Assembly (NCBI GenBank): GCA_030635005.1 | Contig: DAOVZS010000009.1 | Location: 1-22,455, forward strand | DNA length: 22,455 nucleotides | Direction of reading: 5' to 3' | From: Thiomargarita sp. | GTDB taxonomy: Bacteria > Pseudomonadota > Gammaproteobacteria > Beggiatoales > Beggiatoaceae | Shown here: positions 13,398 through 20,365 of the stretch, piece by piece | Numbering within the stretch: the first letter of the stretch is position 1 | How the letters are laid out: each line of letters opens with the position of its first letter | Notes under the pieces: generated by a model | Databases searched by the model: none | Seen by the model: only the letters and a program-made list of their open reading frames with translations | Told to the model about the DNA's origin: nothing | Program-made: the position numbers and the translations under genes

Positions 13398-14066
13398 TTA
13401 AGATAAAATATATCGTAAAATCTCAATAGAACCACCAAATAGCACATGCATCATTAAAAGTGGCGTCAGTAAAATTTTTCCTAAAATGCCCGTAAAGAAT
13501 AAAATAATTAACAGGGGCAAACCCAGTATTTCAAGTTTACCAAAATAATATGCCCAACGGGGCGGTAAGAGGCTATACAGTATACGTCCGCCATCTAAGG
13601 GTAATATCGGTAATAAATTCAATAACATCAATACGATATTGATAAATAGTCCTGCTGTCCCTACGAAGATCAAAAACGCTGTAAAAGGCATCGATTCAAC
13701 CATCACCCAACCGATTTTGGTAATAATAAGCCAAAAAATCGCCATTAATAAATTAGCAAACGGCCCCGCAAGTGCTACAAAAGCCATATCACGACGGGGC
13801 TGTTTCAAACGCGAAAAATTAACAGGGACGGGTTTTGCCCAGCCAAACATAAAACCACTGGTCATTAATAAAATCGCTGGTAATATTATAGTGCCTATCA
13901 AATCAATATGTTTAATGGGATTTAACGTGAGCCGTCCTAATTGTTTTGCCGTATCATCACCGCATTTTAACGCGACCCACCCATGCGCCACTTCATGTAC
14001 TGTTACTGCAAATAAGATGGGCACTACCCAAATCATCACTTGTTGTAAAGTGCTTAAGCCATTCAT
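13398..14066 (-). CDS. Site-2 protease family (M50) membrane metalloprotease
   Basis: A 222-residue integral membrane protease. The zinc motif VHEVAHG (His24, Glu25, His28) lies in the first membrane helix, the central GPFANLLMAI (about 101-110) is typical of M50B proteins, and NLLPILPLDGGRIL (150-163) supplies the third zinc ligand, Asp158. It lacks a PDZ domain and is shorter than RseP, matching the compact group commonly encoded beside trpS and scpAB in gammaproteobacteria. The substrate is unknown. It lies 15 bases after yciO and about 17 before trpS in the same run. No strong ribosome binding site is seen. Confidence 0.93.
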   Translation of the reverse strand: MNGLSTLQQVMIWVVPILFAVTVHEVAHGWVALKCGDDTAKQLGRLTLNPIKHIDLIGTIILPAILLMTSGFMFGWAKPVPVNFSRLKQPRRDMAFVALAGPFANLLMAIFWLIITKIGWVMVESMPFTAFLIFVGTAGLFINIVLMLLNLLPILPLDGGRILYSLLPPRWAYYFGKLEILGLPLLIILFFTGILGKILLTPLLMMHVLFGGSIEILRYILS

Positions 14067-14081
14067 GAAGAGATTACCCGT

Positions 14082-14705
14082 TTATTGAAAGACATCAATA
14101 GGTCCTTTACCTTTCCTTATAATTTGAGGGGGTTCGCTGATCATATCAACGATTGTAGTAGGTTCTATGCCACAATGTCCGCCATTGATAATCAAATCAA
14201 CCTGTTTGCTTAGCAATTCAGTAATGCTCTCGGGTTCTGTTTCTGGCATGTCTTTACCGGGCATCATGATGGTCGAACTCATAATCGGTTCTGATAAACT
14301 CTCTAAAATAGCTTGTGCTATGGGATGATCAGGAACACGTAATCCAATCGTTTTACGTTTCGGATTTTGTAGACGACGGGGAACTTCATGAGTCGCTTGT
14401 AATATAAAGGTATAAGGGCCCGGTGTCAGGCTTTTGATGATACGAAAGGCACTATTTTCCACTTTTGCATACGTGGCAATATCTGAGAGATCGCGACACA
14501 CTAAAGTGAAATTATGATTTTTATCGATTTGGCGAATACGACTAATACGTTCCATTGCCGCTTTATCACCAATTTTACACCCAAGGGCATAACAAGAATC
14601 TGTCGGATAGACGATAACACCGCCATCCCGAAGAACTTTAACAGCTTGATTTATAAAACGTTGTTGTGGATCGCTAGGATGAATCGTGAACAGTTGGCTA
14701 ATCAT
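14082..14705 (-). CDS. yciO: YciO family protein (Sua5/YrdC-like)
   Basis: A 207-residue protein nearly collinear with E. coli YciO. It starts with a similar IHPSDPQQRFINQAV, has the nucleotide- and RNA-binding core GGVIVYPTDSCYALGCKIGD, then NFTLVCRDLS, TPGPYTFIL, RKTIGLRVPDHPIAQA and a C-terminal TTIVDM. The fold is that of threonylcarbamoyl-AMP synthase (TsaC/Sua5), used in making t6A in tRNA. Purified YciO has only weak such activity by reputation, so its role is uncertain. It begins 6 bases after the trmB stop, a sensible partner because both touch tRNA modification. Confidence 0.95.
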   Translation of the reverse strand: MISQLFTIHPSDPQQRFINQAVKVLRDGGVIVYPTDSCYALGCKIGDKAAMERISRIRQIDKNHNFTLVCRDLSDIATYAKVENSAFRIIKSLTPGPYTFILQATHEVPRRLQNPKRKTIGLRVPDHPIAQAILESLSEPIMSSTIMMPGKDMPETEPESITELLSKQVDLIINGGHCGIEPTTIVDMISEPPQIIRKGKGPIDVFQ

Positions 14706-14711
14706 AATGAT

Positions 14712-15347
14712 TTAATTACGTTGGTAAAAGAAATCCCATACGCCATGTCCTAAACGTCGTCCTCGTTGTTCAAATTTTGTTAAGGGACGTTTGGGGATTG
14801 TACTTTTGATGAAATCAGGAGAAGCGTCTAATACGTCTAACATATGTTCTGCATAATTTTCCCAATCGGTCGCGACATGAAAAGACGATCCTGATGTCAT
14901 ACGTTGTGCTAACAATGTCATAAAATGTGCTTGTACTAAGCGTCGTTTATGATGACGTTTTTTTGACCACGGATCGGGAAAAAATAGGTATACTGCATCT
15001 AAACAGGGAGATGAGAGATTGTCTTGTAAAAAATCTACGACATCACCCGATATCACACGGACATTAGTCAATTGTGCTTCTGCTATCTGTAATAATAAAT
15101 GACCTGTTCCGGGACGATAAACATCAATACCTAAATAGTCATGTTCAGGATGAGATTGTGCCATGGTGACCAATGTATCACCCATACCAAAACCAATTTC
15201 CAAATGTTTTTCAGCAGATCGTCCAAATAAGGTATTTAAATCTAAAATCCCTTCAAGGTTCACACCGTAATGAGGCCATAAACTTGCGAGGGCACGTTCT
15301 TGTCCAGCCGTGATACGTCCGTTACGACGGGTAAAACTACGAATCAT
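14712..15347 (-). CDS. trmB: tRNA (guanine-N7-)-methyltransferase
   Basis: A 211-residue SAM-dependent enzyme that makes m7G46 in tRNA variable loops. The SAM site reads EIGFGMGDTLVTMA (about 52-65), followed by YLGIDVYRPGTGHLL, VISGDVVDFL, and the family's LFFPDPWSKKRHHKRRLV substrate and catalytic segment. The C-terminus TKFEQRGRRLGHGVWD is also characteristic. Length is normal. It lies 6 bases ahead of yciO. Upstream, between it and the unknown 198-aa gene, is a 7-bp tandem repeat but no convincing ribosome binding site. Confidence 0.97.
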   Translation of the reverse strand: MIRSFTRRNGRITAGQERALASLWPHYGVNLEGILDLNTLFGRSAEKHLEIGFGMGDTLVTMAQSHPEHDYLGIDVYRPGTGHLLLQIAEAQLTNVRVISGDVVDFLQDNLSSPCLDAVYLFFPDPWSKKRHHKRRLVQAHFMTLLAQRMTSGSSFHVATDWENYAEHMLDVLDASPDFIKSTIPKRPLTKFEQRGRRLGHGVWDFFYQRN

Positions 15348-15350
15348 GTT

Positions 15351-15370
15351 CAGTTATCAGTTATCAGTTA
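15351..15370. repeat. Short tandem repeat (CAGTTAT, nearly three copies)
   Basis: CAGTTAT occurs at 15351-15357 and 15358-15364, with a partial third copy at 15365-15370. It fills the gap between the unknown gene and trmB and includes the stop codon of the unknown gene. It may be variable between strains by slippage. Confidence 0.8.
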
Positions 15371-15964
15371 AATTACAATCAGTGTTTTATTGCAATTTTC
15401 AAGAAGACTCGATTGGCACAAATAAATTAAACTATTATCAGTATTATGACAATATATTATGCCATATTTTTTACACAGTTGTTGCACTCTTTCTTGGGTG
15501 ACTAATTTCGTGAATTGTGTTTTCTCAGTTGCATTACGTAATTTTAAAATACTAATATGTCCTTGAAAAGCAACATTTAAGCCTCGACGTAATCTTGAAC
15601 CAATGGCATTAATATCACGCATTTGAGAAGAATCTTGTGACGATTCCAACAATATGATGGTATCTAAGAGAATGGCATTTTCAATCGGTTCATCAAGTTC
15701 ACCCAACAAAATATCTATTGTGTGTATATGTTGTGCTAATAATTGATACAGTCTTTCTTGAGGGATTAATTGTAATAAAAGTATTTGGCTATCTGGCATG
15801 GTGCTCACCAGCATTTTTAACGTTTGCTGTTCAGCATTGACACGTAACACCAGATCTTTTAGTGTGAGGAATGGAAGTTGCTGAATCGTAAAATGTTCCT
15901 TATTTGCACAAAAATCATTAAGCATACGAATACTATTGTGCAAATCCCTGTGCATAATTGTCAT
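15368..15964 (-). CDS. Unknown 198-residue protein between thiG and trmB
   Basis: I do not recognise this soluble, Leu/Ile/Gln-rich protein, which looks mostly helical. It has no signal or membrane segment. A middle part (IDILLGELDEPIENAILLDT, about 84-103) and a basic segment IGSRLRRGLNVAF (about 121-133) stand out. Two late Cys pairs of residues (CKKYGIIYC, LCQSSLLENC) show no clear metal spacing. It begins 9 bases after the thiG stop, on the same strand, and ends just before trmB, so it is probably co-transcribed with both. No ribosome binding site is obvious before the ATG, and a downstream ATG (fourth codon) is possible. Confidence 0.7.
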   Translation of the reverse strand: MTIMHRDLHNSIRMLNDFCANKEHFTIQQLPFLTLKDLVLRVNAEQQTLKMLVSTMPDSQILLLQLIPQERLYQLLAQHIHTIDILLGELDEPIENAILLDTIILLESSQDSSQMRDINAIGSRLRRGLNVAFQGHISILKLRNATEKTQFTKLVTQERVQQLCKKYGIIYCHNTDNSLIYLCQSSLLENCNKTLIVI

Positions 15965-15973
15965 GAGTATTGT

Positions 15974-16747
15974 TTAAAAAAACATCCCTTTTAAGGGTGA
16001 AGAGGCGCTGCCATAGATTTTACGAGGCATACGTCCTGCTTGAAAGGCCTCACGTCCCGCTTCAATGGCTTTTTTCATTGCTGACGCCATTAAAAGGGGT
16101 TTTTGTGCAGCTGCGATTGCAGTGTTCATTAATACACCGTCACATCCTAATTCCATGGCTATTGCAGCATCAGATGCTGTTCCTACACCCGCATCAACAA
16201 TAATGGGCACTGTTGCATTTTCAATAATGGTCACAATATTAAAGGGGTTACGAATGCCTAAGCCAGAACCAATCGGTGCTGCTAAGGGCATGACGGCAAC
16301 ACAGCCCATTTCTTCAAGGCGTTTGGCGATGATGGGATCATCATTTGTATACACCATGACTTGAAAATCGTCTTTGATTAAAATCTGAGCTGCTTCTAAT
16401 GTGGCTGGAATATCAGGAAAAAGTGTTTTTTCATCCCCTAAAACTTCCAGTTTCACTAAATTATGTCCCCCAAGCAATTCACGGGCTAATCGACAGGTAC
16501 GTACAGCATCTTGACTGGTATAACAACCCGCAGTATTGGGTAAAATAGTATACTTATCAGGTGAAATCACATCTAATAAATTCGCTTCATCGGGATTTTG
16601 ACCGATATTAGTCCTACGAATGGCGACTGTTACAATTTGTGCCCCGCTGGCTTCTATAGCTAGACGGGTTTCTTCTAAGTCTTTATATTTACCTGTGCCT
16701 ACCAGTAAACGTGAGTGATAATTTTTATCCGCAATGATGAGGGACAT
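15974..16747 (-). CDS. thiG: Thiazole synthase
   Basis: ThiG, 257 residues, forms the thiazole ring of thiamine from deoxyxylulose phosphate, dehydroglycine and sulfur carried by ThiS. Seen are LLVGTGKYKD (14-23), VAIRRTNIGQ, NTAGCYTSQDA, the Schiff-base lysine in NLVKLEVLGDEKTLFPD (near Lys99), VMPLAAPIGSGLGI, VDAGVGTASDAAIAMELGC and VLMNTAIAAA. The length is full. In many proteobacteria thiS precedes thiG, but the 79 bases upstream here hold no thiS. AGGTG lies about 7 bases before the ATG inside a small inverted sequence (16751-16762). Confidence 0.97.
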   Translation of the reverse strand: MSLIIADKNYHSRLLVGTGKYKDLEETRLAIEASGAQIVTVAIRRTNIGQNPDEANLLDVISPDKYTILPNTAGCYTSQDAVRTCRLARELLGGHNLVKLEVLGDEKTLFPDIPATLEAAQILIKDDFQVMVYTNDDPIIAKRLEEMGCVAVMPLAAPIGSGLGIRNPFNIVTIIENATVPIIVDAGVGTASDAAIAMELGCDGVLMNTAIAAAQKPLLMASAMKKAIEAGREAFQAGRMPRKIYGSASSPLKGMFF

Positions 16748-16794
16748 GTTGACACCTGTGTCTGAAAAAAATAAAATGAAGTACTTAAGGGGTA

Positions 16795-16822
16795 GGGGTA
16801 TAGGTTTGGAAACCTACACCTA
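16795..16822. repeat. Palindromic hairpin after the phosphatase-kinase gene
   Basis: GGGGTATAGGTTT (16795-16807) faces AAACCTACACCTA (16810-16822) with one internal mismatch and a two-base centre; GGGGTA is also directly repeated at 16789-16800. It lies 5 bases beyond the stop of the minus-strand kinase gene. No T-run follows directly, so it may be a REP-like repeat or a transcript-stabilising stem rather than a simple terminator. Confidence 0.6.
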
Positions 16823-16826
16823 TCAA

Positions 16827-18509
16827 TCATTTCAATAATAAGAGTAATAATACAAAATTAATGACCATAGCAGCCATTGAAGTGCGTTTCCAAAAAGCGA
16901 CTGGATTTTTTTCTCTTAAGGGAAAAGGACTGGGATGGGACAGATCATATAAAAATTCTGACAGCGATTCATAACGTCTTGTAGGATTAGGGTGTACGGC
17001 TTTTTTTAAAGCACAATCGACCCACATCGGCAAATCTGGATTATAATTACAGGCTGAAATATAGTTTAAACGTTGAGATTTTTTGTCCAATTCTCCAAAG
17101 GGTAATTGTCCTGTCAGCATTTCATACGCAATCGTACCTAATGAAAAAATGTCAGATCGGTTACTTCCTGTATACCCTTGTAAGTATTCTGGTGCCGTAT
17201 AATTTTTAGTGCCTAACAGTTTAATACGCTCAATAGGTGTGGTTATTTCTTCAAGCCCTGCAATTTTAGTAGAACCAAAATCAATGATTTTAACAGTATC
17301 ATGTTTATCAATCATGATATTTTCGGGTTTAATATCTTGATGAATCATTTCCATACGATGAAAAGCACGTAATCCTGATGCAATTTGTTCAATAATCACT
17401 CTCATTTCACTGATGGGAGGTTGTGGATTATCACGCATCCAAGCACGTAAAGTTTGACCTTCTATATATTCAGACACATAATATAAACATTGACGATGCC
17501 GTTTATGCTCATAAACTTTCATCACATGTGGATGTGTCAGCCGTTTTCCTATCCATTCTTCGTGAAGAAATAAATCAATATAGGCGGGATCTTCTTCAAA
17601 ATTAAGCGAAGGGGTTTTAAGGACAACTTTTTTATTTGTATCTTGATCTACTGCAATATATAATTGAACGTGACTGCTGGCATATAATTCACGCAAAATA
17701 TTATAACCATCTAATTGCATCCCAGCTGATAATGGGGGCGGGAAAGGTAATTCAGTTAATTTTTTATAAACAGTATGGGCATCTGGATTGGCTAAGCTGT
17801 CCACCCGTATAATTTGGCAGGTTAAATTATCTGGACTATTATTAGCATAAGCGTTATCAGTAATCAGTTGACATGCTTTATTTAAATCTGATGTATTATT
17901 ATAAAGATAATCAGCAATCTCTTTATCAGTAAGATATTCATGTACACCGTCTGTAGAAAAAAGAAAATAGTCTCCTTCATTCACACTGATACTGCGATAA
18001 TCTATTTCAATATTCAGTTCAATCCCCATCGCTCGGGATAGATATTCTTTGTCTTCAGAGACTTGAATACGATGATCTTGTGTTAAGCATTCAATTTCTT
18101 TATTATGCAAACGATAAATGCGGGTATCCCCAAGATGAAAGATATGACCTGTCGTTGATTTAATGACTAAGATACTTAATGTGGTCACTAATCCTTTATT
18201 AGTACCATAAATATGGTATCCCTGCCCATACAACCAACGATTAAGTGCGGTGAGGATTTTTTGTCCTGCTGTTTTAACGGACCAAGATTCGGGCGTGCTA
18301 TAGTAATCACTTAAAAAACATTTGACACTGTAATCGCTGGCTTTTCCCCCATCTTCACTGCTACTCACCCCATCTGCAATAACAGCCACTGCTCCCTTAC
18401 TTGTTAATAAGGGTTCTTCTGGTGTTAAAACTCCAAAAGAATCTTGATTTTTCGCTTTACGACCTGTTTGTGAATAGTGACCGACAGACAGTGAAAGTGT
18501 ATTTGACAT
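16827..18509 (-). CDS. Bifunctional PP2C phosphatase / Ser-Thr kinase, membrane-anchored
   Basis: A 560-residue fusion. Residues 1-240 are a PP2C phosphatase with metal ligands in KNQDSFG (Asp23), VIADGVSS (Asp46), HLGDTRIYR, FSTDGVHEYL (Asp187) and SPDNLTC (Asp227). Residues 270-525 are a kinase with Lys298, HQDIKPEN (Asp392, Asn397), DFG (410-412) and APE (439-441). Its glycine loop is degenerate (LYASSHVQLY), which I recall as usual for this family. A single membrane helix (about 546-559) ends the chain, so both domains face the cytoplasm. Such fusions sit beside nitrate transporters in Pseudomonas (PA1782 next to nasA), and here too the transporter is immediately upstream. GAGGGG lies 5 bases before the ATG. 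A regulatory role in nitrate uptake is inferred. Confidence 0.93.
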   Translation of the reverse strand: MSNTLSLSVGHYSQTGRKAKNQDSFGVLTPEEPLLTSKGAVAVIADGVSSSEDGGKASDYSVKCFLSDYYSTPESWSVKTAGQKILTALNRWLYGQGYHIYGTNKGLVTTLSILVIKSTTGHIFHLGDTRIYRLHNKEIECLTQDHRIQVSEDKEYLSRAMGIELNIEIDYRSISVNEGDYFLFSTDGVHEYLTDKEIADYLYNNTSDLNKACQLITDNAYANNSPDNLTCQIIRVDSLANPDAHTVYKKLTELPFPPPLSAGMQLDGYNILRELYASSHVQLYIAVDQDTNKKVVLKTPSLNFEEDPAYIDLFLHEEWIGKRLTHPHVMKVYEHKRHRQCLYYVSEYIEGQTLRAWMRDNPQPPISEMRVIIEQIASGLRAFHRMEMIHQDIKPENIMIDKHDTVKIIDFGSTKIAGLEEITTPIERIKLLGTKNYTAPEYLQGYTGSNRSDIFSLGTIAYEMLTGQLPFGELDKKSQRLNYISACNYNPDLPMWVDCALKKAVHPNPTRRYESLSEFLYDLSHPSPFPLREKNPVAFWKRTSMAAMVINFVLLLLLLK

Positions 18510-18530
18510 GATAACCCCTCATATAATGGT

Positions 18531-18536
18531 ATTATA
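18531..18536 (-). promoter_or_regulatory. -10 element of the phosphatase-kinase promoter
   Basis: A perfect TATAAT on the minus strand lies about 22 bases before the start codon, downstream of the transporter's terminator. The -35 is poor (TTTTAA, 16 bases upstream). It suggests that the kinase gene can be transcribed on its own. Confidence 0.45.
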
Positions 18537-18593
18537 AAGTGGCGGTGTTGAATTAAAATAGATATGAAAATATGTATTATAGCATTGTATGGA

Positions 18594-18631
18594 TAAAAAA
18601 AAAGCCAAGAGAGCACGCTCTTGGCTTTTTT
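18594..18631. terminator. Bidirectional terminator after the nitrate transporter
   Basis: AGCCAAGAG (18603-18611) pairs with CTCTTGGCT (18618-18626), loop AGCACG. A-runs (18594-18603) and T-runs (18626-18631) flank the stem, so it can end transcripts from both strands. In practice it closes the minus-strand transporter gene, which stops 13 bases away. Confidence 0.92.
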
Positions 18632-18643
18632 CTATTGAGTCAC

Positions 18644-20173
18644 TTAACTTACGTCAATCATTTGTACTGTGCCATCTGGCAATACTTCAGCCATTTGTCC
18701 TTTGGGATTTTCAAAGAAGAGTGCAATAATTACCATCACTACTAATGCAGTCGCTCCAATAATGAGGAAAAATGTTGATGTATCATAAAAAGTAAACAGT
18801 GTTAAGAATGTCACCGCACCCACATTACCAAATGCGCCTGTCATCCCTGCAATTTGACCTGTCATACGACGTTTAATCAAAGGAACTACAGAAAATACTG
18901 CGCCTTCACCGCCCATGACAAAGAATGAACAGAACATGGTGACTGCAATGGCAGCTGGAATCCACCATTCTGCGGTGATGAGACTCATTAAGAAATAACC
19001 AATGGATAAGCCACCCAAAAGAATAATCAAGGCTTGTTTACGTCCAAAAGTATCACTAAAGAATCCGCCCACAGGACGTGCGATCAAATTCACAAAGGCA
19101 AAACTTGATGCAATTAAACTTGCAGTTGCAATAGACATTCCAGTAGATAACTCTTGTGGATTGTACATTTGATAGTAAAAGAGTGGCAACATGGACACAA
19201 CTGCTAATTCTGAACCGAAAGTACAAAAATAAGACAAGTTTAATATCGCAACTTGTTTAAATTTATAACGGTGAATTTCGGGGACAGGTTCTGTAAAGAT
19301 ATGTTTATTAATCCGATAAACATGATAAGCTTGATACATGTAAACAACGAATAAGAAAGTATAAATCATATAAGTTGTTGTTTCTGCAAGCAAAGGTATT
19401 TTAGACCCATCAGATGATGCATCAATTAAGCCTAATTTCCAAGTAAGCACTGCTAAAGCAAGATACAAAGGAATATTCATGACCAAATACAGTACAAAGT
19501 CACCCGGACTGGTTACTTCCATTGCACCCGTTTTGTTAGGCTTAAAGTATGTTGATCCTTTAGGGGTATCTCTGACAGCGGCATAAAAAATGAAGGAATA
19601 GATGATAGCTACGACACCACTAATGCCTAAGGTATAACGCCATACTTCATCAGGACCTAACTCAAAAATATTCATAAAGATAACAGCGACTGTGGGTAAT
19701 GTGATGGCTGCACCTGCTGATCCGAAATTACCCCATCCCCCATAAATGCCTTCTGCAAGCCCTAATTGTTTATGTGGAAACCACTCACTAATCATGCGAA
19801 TGCCGATCACAAAACCTGCCCCTACAAATCCTAACAAAAAGCGCATCATGGCCATTTGTTGAAAACTATCTGTCATCGCAAACAGGATACATAACACACC
19901 TGAAATAGATAAGAGTACTGAATACAGAATACGAGGCCCTAATTTATCTACCAACATTCCAACAGCAACGCGTGCGGGAATCGTTAACGATACATTAAGA
20001 ATCATCAATACTTTTATTTGTTCAGATGTTAAACCTAATGCATCTTTAATATAAACCATTAATGGGGCTGCGTTAAACCAAATATAAAAAGAGAGGAAAA
20101 ACGCAAACCACGTAAAATGTAATGTCCGAATTCTTTCGGATTTCAGATCAAACAAATTAATGTTATCTGACAT
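18644..20173 (-). CDS. Nitrate/nitrite transporter, NarK/NasA family (MFS)
   Basis: A 509-residue major-facilitator protein with about 12 membrane helices. NarK-family marks are the conserved arginine in LTIPARVAVGMLVDKLGPR (Arg68), MRFLLGFVGAGFVIGIRMISEWF, the nitrate signature GIYGGWGNFGSAGAA (142-156), a second arginine in NLIARPVGGFFSDTFGR, and GGEGAVFSVVPLI plus MTGQIAGMTGAFGNVGAV. A longer central loop after helix 6 holds RDTPKGSTYFKP. It imports nitrate or exchanges it for nitrite; which of the two cannot be told. AAGGTG lies 8 bases before the ATG. The gene has its own terminator, is followed by the phosphatase-kinase and is divergent from soxB, which fits a sulfur oxidiser using nitrate. 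Confidence 0.95.
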   Translation of the reverse strand: MSDNINLFDLKSERIRTLHFTWFAFFLSFYIWFNAAPLMVYIKDALGLTSEQIKVLMILNVSLTIPARVAVGMLVDKLGPRILYSVLLSISGVLCILFAMTDSFQQMAMMRFLLGFVGAGFVIGIRMISEWFPHKQLGLAEGIYGGWGNFGSAGAAITLPTVAVIFMNIFELGPDEVWRYTLGISGVVAIIYSFIFYAAVRDTPKGSTYFKPNKTGAMEVTSPGDFVLYLVMNIPLYLALAVLTWKLGLIDASSDGSKIPLLAETTTYMIYTFLFVVYMYQAYHVYRINKHIFTEPVPEIHRYKFKQVAILNLSYFCTFGSELAVVSMLPLFYYQMYNPQELSTGMSIATASLIASSFAFVNLIARPVGGFFSDTFGRKQALIILLGGLSIGYFLMSLITAEWWIPAAIAVTMFCSFFVMGGEGAVFSVVPLIKRRMTGQIAGMTGAFGNVGAVTFLTLFTFYDTSTFFLIIGATALVVMVIIALFFENPKGQMAEVLPDGTVQMIDVS

Positions 20174-20236
20174 AATCTATACACCTTTGTTAAAAAAATT
20201 AATGTATCAAATTTGTTTATTTAATCAGTCTTAAGA

Positions 20237-20270
20237 ACATTGTGGGTTTTAATAGCAATTCACACAATGT
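20237..20270. promoter_or_regulatory. Inverted repeat in the transporter-soxB divergent region (site A)
   Basis: ACATTGTG (20237-20244) and CACAATGT (20263-20270) form a perfect 8-bp inverted repeat with an 18-base spacer. It lies upstream of both divergent genes, about 65 bases from the transporter start. It could bind a dimeric regulator. Confidence 0.45.
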
Positions 20271-20280
20271 CAGCGCGTAT

Positions 20281-20320
20281 ATTATCAATATCTTAAAAAA
20301 AATGCAAGGTTTTTGATAAT
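20281..20320. promoter_or_regulatory. Inverted repeat in the transporter-soxB divergent region (site B)
   Basis: ATTATCAA (20281-20288) and TTGATAAT (20313-20320) form a second perfect 8-bp inverted repeat, spacer 24 bases. The right arm contains TTGATA, which could also be a -35 for soxB. No fully convincing -10 follows. The soxB ATG has only a weak ribosome binding site. Confidence 0.4.
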
Positions 20321-20365
20321 GATTTATGCTTATTGTTATTTATATAAATGGAAAAATAGCTCATT

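Noticed and set aside
13639..14088. Long plus-strand frame of 149 codons opposite the site-2 protease gene
   Set aside because: Antisense to a gene with catalytic motifs; low-complexity protein with no domain.
15351..15370. CRISPR-like repeat at the CAGTTAT units
   Set aside because: The units are seven bases with no spacers; simple tandem duplication.
16065..16364. Plus-strand frame of 99 codons opposite thiG
   Set aside because: Shadow of a conserved enzyme gene.
20313..20326. FNR/CRP-type box TTGAT-N4-ATCAA ahead of soxB
   Set aside because: Only the left half matches; the right half reads ATTTA.
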